From a virus: a stretch of DNA of 39,291 nt. The notes under the pieces were generated by a model. The model was not told the DNA's origin, searched no databases, and saw only the letters and a list, made by a program, of their open reading frames with translations. A program made the translations under genes and the position numbers. Positions 30,444 to 37,765 of this stretch are shown in pieces (the stretch's first letter is position 1; the number at the start of each line of letters is the position of its first letter). The stretch is from positions 1 through 39,291 of the IMG/VR virus record IMGVR_UViG_3300009183_000175, one strand, 5' to 3'.

Positions 30444-32165
30444 ATGGCTTCTTATAATCAATCTAATCAAGATACATCAAATTCGAATTTCGCTTACACA
30501 AATAGTGCAGTTGAAAACAAAGGACTTTTTAATAGAATTTTAAGAAGTTTATCATCATATGGTATGAATTATGATGATATGATTGTTAGAAATCAAGTTG
30601 GTATTGGTATCAACGAAGATCCATACGCTGCTAGAGGTAACTCAATGTATGATTTCTTTTCTCAGAGAGCCGTTGCTTCAGTATTAAATAGAAAATCTAT
30701 TCCTTACTTAGATAAAGCATATGGTGATAAAAGAAGAATCCTAAGAGAGTATTCTATTAAAGATGAGATTAGAGACTTTGTTAGTTCGATAGCTGATGAG
30801 AGTATCGTTTACAATGATGATAGAGATTTTTGTTCACCAAAAACATTATCTAATGAGTATCCACAAGAAGTAAAAGATAAATATCAAGAGTATTTTGAAA
30901 AGATTTATAATAAGTTTGGATTCGGTGATAGTATCACGGCTTGGAATATGATGAAAGACTTTTTAGTTGATGGTTATTTAGCACTTGAGATTATTTATGA
31001 TGATAAAAAGAAAAATATCATTGGATTTAATAGATTAAGACCAGAAACTTTAGTTCCAGCTTATGAACCAACAATAGGTCACTTATGGATTCAGTTTCCA
31101 GAGGATCCTCAATTAAGAAGAATATTCTTAGATTCTCAAATAGTTTATATTTCTTACTCTACTCAAAATGATTATTCAGAAACTTCTTATGTTGAAGGTT
31201 TAATTAAACCATATAATCAGTTAAAGATTCTTGAACAAACAAGAGTTATGTTTAACATTATTAATGCCACCGTTTATCAAAAATTTACTATTCCAATTAA
31301 AGGTTTATCAAGACAAAGAGCTGAAGAACAAATTGGTCAATTAATTAATGACTATTCAGAAGAGGTTGAATGGGATGACACATTAGGTACTTTAAGTATC
31401 AATGGAGCCAAACACTTACCTTACAATAAACAAATTTGGTTTCCTGAAGGAGATGCTGGTACACCAGCTATGGAATTAGTTTCACCAGAAGGACATAACT
31501 TGAATGAGTCTGATATGTTAACTTGGTTCTATAACGCCTTGAAAAGAGCTTCTAAAATTCCTTTCCAAAGATTTGATAAAGAGAATGGCGGTGGTAACCT
31601 TTTCTCAGATGCTTCTGAGATGACAAGAGATGAGATTAAGTTTTATAACTTTGTTAATAGATTAAGAGCTAACTTTAAAGAATTAATTGTTAAACCTCTT
31701 AAATTACAAATGTTAATTGAGTTCCCAGAATTGAAAGATGATGAAGTTATCATGAATCAAATGGATATTACTTTTAACTCAAATCAAGTATTTGAAGAGT
31801 GGAAGAAATTAGGAAACTTAGCTAAGAAAGCTGAGATATTTGGAACATTAGTTGGAATTATGAATGGTGAGAAACCTTATTTCCACGTTGATTACTTAAT
31901 AGACAATGTATTTAAACTTACTCAAGAAGAAATAGCTGAAAATCAAAGATACTGGGCTAAAGATGCTGCGTCTGTCGCCGCCGCTGCCGCCGCTGCCGGT
32001 GGTGCTCCTGCTGAAGGTGGTGAAGCTCCTGTTGAAGGTGGTGAGACTCCGCCTCCTGCTGAAGGTGAAGCTCCTGCTCAAGGTGGTGCTCAAGCCGCTC
32101 CAGAAGCTCCGGCTGAGGGTGGAGAAACTCCTCCTGCTGAAGGTGGTGGGGAATTCGAATTCTAG
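30444..32165 (+). CDS. 20: Portal protein (T4 gp20-like) with Ala/Pro/Gly/Glu tail
   Basis: 573 aa. The T4-type portal body runs from about 60 to 500: RAVASVLNRKSIPYLDKAYGDKRRILREYS, DDRDFCSP, WNMMKDFLVDGYLALEIIYD, RLRPETLVPAYEPT, LGTLSINGAKHLPYNKQIWFPEGDAGTPAMELVSPEGHNLNE, and RASKIPFQRFDKENGGGNLFS. It forms the dodecameric ring for DNA entry and exit and nucleates prohead assembly. Residues about 510-573 are an Ala run followed by Pro-Ala-Glu-Gly-Gly repeats, absent from T4 gp20. The stop lies in CTAG (32162-32165), which is also the stop of the converging gene. Confidence 0.93.
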   Translation: MASYNQSNQDTSNSNFAYTNSAVENKGLFNRILRSLSSYGMNYDDMIVRNQVGIGINEDPYAARGNSMYDFFSQRAVASVLNRKSIPYLDKAYGDKRRILREYSIKDEIRDFVSSIADESIVYNDDRDFCSPKTLSNEYPQEVKDKYQEYFEKIYNKFGFGDSITAWNMMKDFLVDGYLALEIIYDDKKKNIIGFNRLRPETLVPAYEPTIGHLWIQFPEDPQLRRIFLDSQIVYISYSTQNDYSETSYVEGLIKPYNQLKILEQTRVMFNIINATVYQKFTIPIKGLSRQRAEEQIGQLINDYSEEVEWDDTLGTLSINGAKHLPYNKQIWFPEGDAGTPAMELVSPEGHNLNESDMLTWFYNALKRASKIPFQRFDKENGGGNLFSDASEMTRDEIKFYNFVNRLRANFKELIVKPLKLQMLIEFPELKDDEVIMNQMDITFNSNQVFEEWKKLGNLAKKAEIFGTLVGIMNGEKPYFHVDYLIDNVFKLTQEEIAENQRYWAKDAASVAAAAAAAGGAPAEGGEAPVEGGETPPPAEGEAPAQGGAQAAPEAPAEGGETPPAEGGGEFEF

Positions 32166-32596
32166 TTATCTAGAATCTCTTTATCAAATTTTGTAAGACT
32201 GGATATTCCTTTACTTAATATTTTATCAAGAACAATATCCTTTGTAGTAAAATCTTCTTTGAAACTTAATATTAATTTAAGTATGATATTAGACATATCT
32301 TGTCCAATATTATTTTCAAAAAGAACATCAAAGTGGTTGTCGAAAAATATATCAGTTGATAAATCCACCACTTTGAATTTTATTCCATATTTTTTATATA
32401 GATTTGATATGTCTATTAATAGGTTATCATCTAATATAGCAAACATACATTCATTATCATTATCATCTATGTATTCAATTGCACTAAATTTGGAATATAA
32501 AGATTCGGTATATTCAATCTCAGAAATAGACATTTTATCTATAATTTCATTTAAATAGTCCTGATTTGCTTCTGTTAATATGTTGATAAATTTCAT
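32162..32596 (-). CDS. Putative head-packaged protein with DUF6576-like C-terminus (144 aa)
   Basis: Starts at the second of two adjacent ATGs. MKFINILTE|ANQD ends in L7-T8-E9|A10, close to the T4 gp23 site (LTE|A), so it is a good predicted gp21 substrate. The middle is acidic alpha/beta. The C-terminus (about 118-144) VLDKILSKGISSLTKFDKEI is the motif shared with the proteins at 93 and 12770. Last gene of the minus-strand operon with RNase R. Packaging is inferred. Confidence 0.75.
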   Translation of the reverse strand: MKFINILTEANQDYLNEIIDKMSISEIEYTESLYSKFSAIEYIDDNDNECMFAILDDNLLIDISNLYKKYGIKFKVVDLSTDIFFDNHFDVLFENNIGQDMSNIILKLILSFKEDFTTKDIVLDKILSKGISSLTKFDKEILDN

Positions 32597-33045
32597 CATG
32601 CTGTCATTTTTGGATATGTAAAGTAGAAAGATTTGACTTGATTATCTACTATGTTTTGTTTGAGTTCTAGTTCAACTCCTGATTCAATTAAGTCTCTGAT
32701 AACTTTACCCCATTCAGTAGTCATTGTTTTAATTGTTATTTCTAATTCTAAAACATTATTACCTTTGAGTATAAATTTCATAAACTTTATAGCAGATGAT
32801 GATTTTTTAAGAACATCATAGTCATAATTATCATTTGTTACAACATTTACATACATAACACCAAGAGAATGTGCGGATATATCTAAAGTAAACTCAATCT
32901 TTTTATCTTCTAAAATTGAGTTTACTTTAATATCTCTCTTGTATTCTTTCCAATTACTAAAATTAGATAATAATTTCTCGTATTGTTCTAAAGTATTATT
33001 ATCTAATTTAATATTAAAAGACTTTGTTACACTCCAACCATCCAT
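32596..33045 (-). CDS. Unknown protein (149 aa)
   Basis: Not recognised. Alternating strands with charged ends (SFNIKLDNNTLEQYEKLLSNF, LELEITIKTMTTEWGKVIRDL). No signal peptide or membrane helix. It starts immediately after the RNase R stop (TAA then ATG) and its own stop overlaps the next start, so it is in the same operon. Confidence 0.7.
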   Translation of the reverse strand: MDGWSVTKSFNIKLDNNTLEQYEKLLSNFSNWKEYKRDIKVNSILEDKKIEFTLDISAHSLGVMYVNVVTNDNYDYDVLKKSSSAIKFMKFILKGNNVLELEITIKTMTTEWGKVIRDLIESGVELELKQNIVDNQVKSFYFTYPKMTA

Positions 33046-34926
33046 TTAAAATATTGTAAAATCTATTTGTTTTCTTTCCAAGTCTACTGATTTAACTACA
33101 ACTTTAACAGGATCTCCTAATCTGATTTTATCACCTAATTCATTAGTTATAGTATAGTTATTTGTATCAACTGACCATTTACCTTCTAATGTTTGATATC
33201 TAACCATTCCTTCACATTTACTTTCGGTTAATTCAACATACATACCCCAATCACTTACTCCTGATACGATTCCATCAAATACTTTTCCGATTTTATCTAA
33301 AAGATATTCAGCTTGTTTATATTTAATAGAATCTCTTTGAGCTTTAGCAGCAATCAATTCACGGGATGAACACCATTTAGCTTGGTCTTCAACTTTACCA
33401 GGGTTTCCTTGTTTTCCTTTATTTAAGAAATCAAATAAAATTCTATGTGTGATTAAATCGGGATATCTTCTAATCGGACTTGTAAAGTGTGAATAGTGTG
33501 TAAATCCTAAACCATAGTGTCCTATGTTCTTGATTGTATAAGTAGCCTTAGACATACATCTAGTAACTAATGTTTCTATCATATTCTCTTCAGGAGTTCC
33601 TTTAATCTGAACTAACAAATTGTTAAGTGACTTCTTCAAGTCATTTGCTTCTACATCTACATCTAATTCATATTTAAATGTGTTACAGATTCCAACCAAT
33701 TCATTTAATTTATCGATATTGGGTGTATCATGTACTCTATATACATTTGCCCATCCAGCTGTTGAAAGTGTCTTAGCAACAGATTTATTTGCTAATAACA
33801 TATATTCTTCAATTAACTTATTAGCTTCTTTTTGTTCTTTGAAATAAACACCAATTGGTTTCTTGTTATCTGGTGCTAATTTGAATTTAACTTCAATTCC
33901 ACCCATTTCAATAGATCCATCTTTGATTCTTTTCTTTCTAATCTTTCTAGCAACAGAGTCTAAAAGTCTTATCTCTTTATTATAATCACCATCGAATCCT
34001 TCAATTATCTCTTGAGCTTCTTCGTATGAAAATCTTCTATCTGAATGTATTATTGTCTTACCTTGCCAAGTATCTAATATATTACCATCATAGTCTAATG
34101 TGAATATAACAGAGAATGCTAGTCTATCTTCGTGAGGTTTTAGAGAACATATTCCATTACTTAATCTTTCTGGTAACATTGGAACACATCTATCTACTAA
34201 ATAAACAGAGGTAGCTCTTTTGAAAGCTTCTTCATCTAATTTAGTTTCAGGTTTTACATAGTGAGCAACATCTGCTATGTGTACTCCTACTTCAATTTTA
34301 TTATCACTTATTATATTAACTGATAAAGCATCATCAAAGTCTTTAGCATCAACTGGGTCGATAGTTAAGGTTGTTATACCTCTCATATCTCTTCGAGATT
34401 TAATTTCTTTTTCTGTTATAATCTCTGGTACTAATTCAGACTCATTTATAACATCTTGTGGAAAATCAACAGGTAGGTTATATTCATACATAATTGAGTT
34501 CATCTCGGCGTTGTTATCACCAGAATCTCCTAATATTTTAACTATTTTACCTTGTGGTGATTTACTATCAGTCCACTTTACTAACTCAACAATAACCTTT
34601 TGATTATCTTCAGCTACTAATCCACCTTTGATATAGAAATCAACTGGGATTCTATTACTATCTGGTATTACAAATGTTGATTTTTTACCTATTTGTACTT
34701 TTCCAACGAATTCTGTCTTATATCTTGAAATTACTTCAGTAACTTTTCCTTCTAGCTTTTTTTCAGCTTTGAATATTTCAATTTTCACTTTATCTAAGTG
34801 TAATGAGTTAAGTGTATTCTTTTTATAAATGAATACTTCTTTCTCTTCTATTTTTAGAGATGCGTTTCCGTTTGTCGAAAATTCTATTTGTCCTACAAAT
34901 ACATCTCCCTCTTTTAATTCTATCAT
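33046..34926 (-). CDS. rnr: Exoribonuclease RNase R / RNB family
   Basis: 626 aa, shorter than bacterial RNase R (about 700-810) because the N-terminal helix-turn-helix and part of the cold-shock region are missing. Residues about 1-60 and 65-130 look like cold-shock barrels. The RNB catalytic motif TIDPVDAKDFDDAL is at 188-201, with the four metal-binding Asp among D190-D199. VGVHIADVAHYVKPET, PMLPERLSNGICSL, HYGLGFTHYSHFTSPIRRYPDL follow, then an S1 domain at about 548-626 (VFDGIVSGVSDWGMYVEL). It degrades structured RNA 3' to 5'. All motifs are intact. Rare in phages; it may recycle host mRNA. Confidence 0.93.
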   Translation of the reverse strand: MIELKEGDVFVGQIEFSTNGNASLKIEEKEVFIYKKNTLNSLHLDKVKIEIFKAEKKLEGKVTEVISRYKTEFVGKVQIGKKSTFVIPDSNRIPVDFYIKGGLVAEDNQKVIVELVKWTDSKSPQGKIVKILGDSGDNNAEMNSIMYEYNLPVDFPQDVINESELVPEIITEKEIKSRRDMRGITTLTIDPVDAKDFDDALSVNIISDNKIEVGVHIADVAHYVKPETKLDEEAFKRATSVYLVDRCVPMLPERLSNGICSLKPHEDRLAFSVIFTLDYDGNILDTWQGKTIIHSDRRFSYEEAQEIIEGFDGDYNKEIRLLDSVARKIRKKRIKDGSIEMGGIEVKFKLAPDNKKPIGVYFKEQKEANKLIEEYMLLANKSVAKTLSTAGWANVYRVHDTPNIDKLNELVGICNTFKYELDVDVEANDLKKSLNNLLVQIKGTPEENMIETLVTRCMSKATYTIKNIGHYGLGFTHYSHFTSPIRRYPDLITHRILFDFLNKGKQGNPGKVEDQAKWCSSRELIAAKAQRDSIKYKQAEYLLDKIGKVFDGIVSGVSDWGMYVELTESKCEGMVRYQTLEGKWSVDTNNYTITNELGDKIRLGDPVKVVVKSVDLERKQIDFTIF

Positions 34927-34947
34927 ATGTTTATTCTATTAGTGAAT

Positions 34948-35334
34948 TTAATTTTGTTTATCTCTCTTTGAGATATTATCTACACCATACTTCTCAACTA
35001 GAGTTTTTTTCATCTTAGTAAGAACTTTTTTATTCTGTATTGGGTAGTCGACTCCAAAGTTTTCTCTTAGTGTTTTCTTTCTTTTTACCTCAGAACATTT
35101 TCTACAATAATATTCACCCCAGTTGTTATCATATTTAATATAGTTTTTGAATATCACTTCTTTTTCTATACCACATCCATCACATTTACAAGTTATTTTA
35201 TAATGTGATCCTTTTGACATTAACTCAATAGGTATTTGTATATTTTCCCCAATAGTTACATCATATCCCAAATCTTCATAGTATTGAAAGTTTGATTCAT
35301 TTATTTTAATATCTATTACTCTTGTTAGTATCAT
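34948..35334 (-). CDS. Zinc-ribbon protein, N-terminal homing-endonuclease-like fragment
   Basis: 128 aa from the ATG at 35334; a six-codon longer form would need a TTG start. Two CxxC pairs (KCDGCG and YCRKCS) form a zinc ribbon. It is followed by repeated TLRENFGVDYPIQNK and TLVEKYGVDNISK segments, which are typical linkers of phage homing endonucleases and related DNA-binding proteins. No catalytic domain follows, so it may be truncated. A TTAATAAATA box lies on the minus strand at 35363-35372. First gene of the operon leading to RNase R. Confidence 0.65.
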   Translation of the reverse strand: MILTRVIDIKINESNFQYYEDLGYDVTIGENIQIPIELMSKGSHYKITCKCDGCGIEKEVIFKNYIKYDNNWGEYYCRKCSEVKRKKTLRENFGVDYPIQNKKVLTKMKKTLVEKYGVDNISKRDKQN

Positions 35335-35362
35335 AAATCCTCGAATTTGCAAAAATTTCTAT

Positions 35363-35372
35363 TATTTATTAA
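35363..35372 (-). promoter_or_regulatory. Late-type promoter box for the RNase R operon
   Basis: TTAATAAATA on the minus strand, 28 bases before the ATG at 35334. TATAAATA-like centre, as in T4. Confidence 0.45.
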
Positions 35373-35387
35373 GTTAATCACTGCCCC

Positions 35388-35539
35388 TCTGTAAAAAATC
35401 CATTCACTTAGGAAATCATATTCATTATTTCGATAAATACATTACTTTGAACCTGCTTAGTATAACAAAGTCAATTGTTGTAGAAGTTCTGTAAAAAATC
35501 CACACTTTATTTTTAACGGTTTTTTGAAGTGAATATATA
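35388..35539 (+). promoter_or_regulatory. Tandem late promoters of the protease-scaffold gene
   Basis: Two copies of TCTGTAAAAAATCCA start at 35388 and 35488, exactly 100 bases apart. Each is followed, 47 bases after its T, by the end of a TATA-type box: ATAAATA (ends 35439) and TGAATATATA (ends 35539). This fills most of the gene-free gap 35353-35567, the longest in the window. Confidence 0.6.
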
Positions 35540-35567
35540 CTCTATATTTTAAAAAATAACTATTTAA

Positions 35568-37685
35568 ATGAAACCAGTTTTAATTGTAGAAAATTCGACA
35601 AATGCTCTTATAAGAGAAAGTGTCAATGGTAAGAAAGATTATATACTTGGTGGTACATTCACAGAATTCGGTGTTAAAAATCGTAATGAAAGAATTTATA
35701 CTGCTGACAAATTTCTTCCTGCTTTAAATGAGATGAATGATAGAATGAGTAGTCTAGGTGCTGTTTATGGTGAGTTTGATCACCCAGATGTTTTTGATAC
35801 ATCTCTTTCTAGAGCTTCTCACATAATTACAAAAGCAAATTATGTAAAAGAATCTAACCTTGTTAATGGTGAAATTAGACTTCTTAGTACCTATTGGGGT
35901 AAAGAAGCTAAAGCATTGGTTGATGATGGTTGTCCAGTTTTTGTTTCTTCAAGAGCGGCTGGTATTACTGAATCAGATGGTACTGTTTCCTTAAAGAAAT
36001 TATTTACTTATGATATAGTAGCTGATCCAGGATTTGCATCGGCTAAGATGAGCGTGAAGGTTCTTAACGAGTCTTTGGGTTATAATCAAAACTCCAACTT
36101 TAGGATATATGAAATGTCCGATGAGTCCAAAATAAATCAACTATTTGATATGAACAAAAATGAATTTGTTACTAAACAACAGTTAACTGACTATTCTCAA
36201 TATTTAGTTAAAGAATTAGCTTCTACTAAGAAAGAAGTTAAAGGTGCAATTTCTAAAGGTAACTTAAGTCCTAAAAAACTTGAACAACTTTTAGAGTATT
36301 ACGATGAGTTAAATAACACAAATTCTCAAGTTGTTAAGTACTTGGATTATTTGGCTGAGAAAGTTCAAATTATGGTTAATGAGAATAAGTCTTTAAAAGA
36401 GACTACAAATAAACTTATTAAACATAATGACTATTTAGCCGAAAATCTTGAAAAGGCTGTTAACTACTCTGAGTATTTGGCTGAAAACTTAGATAAAAAT
36501 ATCGAGTATTCAGAATATTTAGCTGAAAATCTTGATAAAAATATTTCTTATTCTGAGTATATCGCTGAGAATTTGGATAAAAACATTTCTTATTCTGAGT
36601 ATTTAGCTGAGAATTTGGATAAAAACATTGAGTATTCAGAATATTTAGCTGAAAACTTAGACAAAAACATCGCTTACTCTGAGTACATCGCTGAAAACTT
36701 AGATAAAAGTATCGCTTACGGTGAGTACATCGCTGAACACGTTGATAATTCAATCGCTTATTCAGAATATTTAGCTGAACACGTTGAAGGTAACATCGCT
36801 TACTCTGAGTACATCGCTGAACATTTAGATGATAATATCGCTTATTCAGAATATATCGCTGAAAACTTAGACAAATCAATTTCTTACCAAGGATTAATCG
36901 TTGAAAAATTAAATTCTGGTAAATTAAATGAAGCATTTGGTGGAGAAGAAGAAGCTTTCCCTTCATTACAAGCTGCTGGTTTCGAAGATGCTGAAGAAGA
37001 AGATGAAAATTGTGGACCTAACGCTACTGAAGAAGATGAAGAAGAATACAATGGTGTTCCTTCAGCTCACGAAGAAGAGGCTTACAATTCTGAAGAAAAT
37101 GAAGAAAATGAAGACGAAGATGAAGAAGAAGTTCATTCACATGACTATGAAGTTGGTGGACATGAAGATTCTGAATTATCTGAATCAATTAATAAATTAA
37201 TAGAAGAAGCTAAAAAACGTAAAGTTTCTGAATCTACAGACTTGAATTTCTTAAAATTCTTAAACAAGTCACAAGTAGATAGCTTTTATGCACTATCAGA
37301 CGAAGAACAGGAATCTGTTAAACTTCACATAAACGAGAGAAGTTATTTCACATCCAAAGATGTATTAGGTCTAATTGCTGAAGCATTATCAACAAAGAAT
37401 GAAACACTTGAAGAAAGAGTAATCAGATTAATGCCTGAAAACACTAAGGCTATCTGGAGTCAAATGAACGAATCTGCTAAAAAATCTATCTTATCACAAG
37501 CTAGACTTTACCCAGCTGAAGTTTTAATGAACGAATCTCAAGTTGAGCACTTCTGGGCAACTAGAAAGCTTAAAACAAATGAATCTGTAACTAAAAAGTT
37601 AGTATCACACGAAAGTCTTATACAAGAAGATAAACTTTCTGATAATGATGTTACTGCTATTATGGAAAGATTCAAAAACATCTAA
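35568..37685 (+). CDS. 21: Prohead protease fused to scaffold (T4 gp21 + gp22)
   Basis: 705 aa. Residues 1-168 are the serine protease: FTEFGVKNRNERIYTADKFL, H72 in YGEFDHPD, VFVSSRAAG with S127/S128 as nucleophile candidates, VADPGFASAKM. Predicted self-cleavage sites are I15-R-E17|S18, L166-N-E168|S169 and L453-N-E455|A456. The scaffold part has eleven 14-residue helical repeats (286-439), an acidic stretch (about 456-545) and a helical C-terminal domain. In T4 the two functions are separate genes. The protease frees scaffold fragments and trims capsid and tagged proteins. It precedes the capsid gene, as in T4. Confidence 0.9.
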   Translation: MKPVLIVENSTNALIRESVNGKKDYILGGTFTEFGVKNRNERIYTADKFLPALNEMNDRMSSLGAVYGEFDHPDVFDTSLSRASHIITKANYVKESNLVNGEIRLLSTYWGKEAKALVDDGCPVFVSSRAAGITESDGTVSLKKLFTYDIVADPGFASAKMSVKVLNESLGYNQNSNFRIYEMSDESKINQLFDMNKNEFVTKQQLTDYSQYLVKELASTKKEVKGAISKGNLSPKKLEQLLEYYDELNNTNSQVVKYLDYLAEKVQIMVNENKSLKETTNKLIKHNDYLAENLEKAVNYSEYLAENLDKNIEYSEYLAENLDKNISYSEYIAENLDKNISYSEYLAENLDKNIEYSEYLAENLDKNIAYSEYIAENLDKSIAYGEYIAEHVDNSIAYSEYLAEHVEGNIAYSEYIAEHLDDNIAYSEYIAENLDKSISYQGLIVEKLNSGKLNEAFGGEEEAFPSLQAAGFEDAEEEDENCGPNATEEDEEEYNGVPSAHEEEAYNSEENEENEDEDEEEVHSHDYEVGGHEDSELSESINKLIEEAKKRKVSESTDLNFLKFLNKSQVDSFYALSDEEQESVKLHINERSYFTSKDVLGLIAEALSTKNETLEERVIRLMPENTKAIWSQMNESAKKSILSQARLYPAEVLMNESQVEHFWATRKLKTNESVTKKLVSHESLIQEDKLSDNDVTAIMERFKNI
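36423..36884 (+). repeat. Eleven 42-base repeats in the scaffold domain
   Basis: Each unit codes YSEY(L/I)AENLDKNI(E/S/A) or a close variant. The first unit is degenerate (HNDYLAENLEKAVN), and a further degenerate unit follows the last. Synonymous codons differ among units, so the repeat is old and kept by selection on protein, unlike the Gln-rich repeat at 20.4 kb. Confidence 0.9.
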
Positions 37686-37686
37686 T

Positions 37687-37737
37687 CTATAAAAAATCCA
37701 CATCTCCGAAAAGTAGATAAAACAAGGGTTATATATA
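37687..37737 (+). promoter_or_regulatory. Late promoter of the capsid gene, with A6TCC element
   Basis: TCTATAAAAAATCCA begins at 37686; its TAAAAAATCCA starts at 37690, and GTTATATATA ends at 37737, 47 bases on, exactly as for the protease gene. Confidence 0.6.
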
Positions 37738-37765
37738 GATAACAAAAAAAAATAAAAATTAAATT

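Noticed and set aside
35353-35567. Possible non-coding RNA or origin in the longest gap
   Set aside because: The content is explained by two promoter copies 100 bases apart; no stable long hairpin, iteron set or tRNA-like fold was seen by eye.
36460-36966. 168-aa minus-strand open frame over the scaffold repeats
   Set aside because: It is antisense to the 42-base repeat; the plus-strand frame has clear protein-level conservation with synonymous changes.
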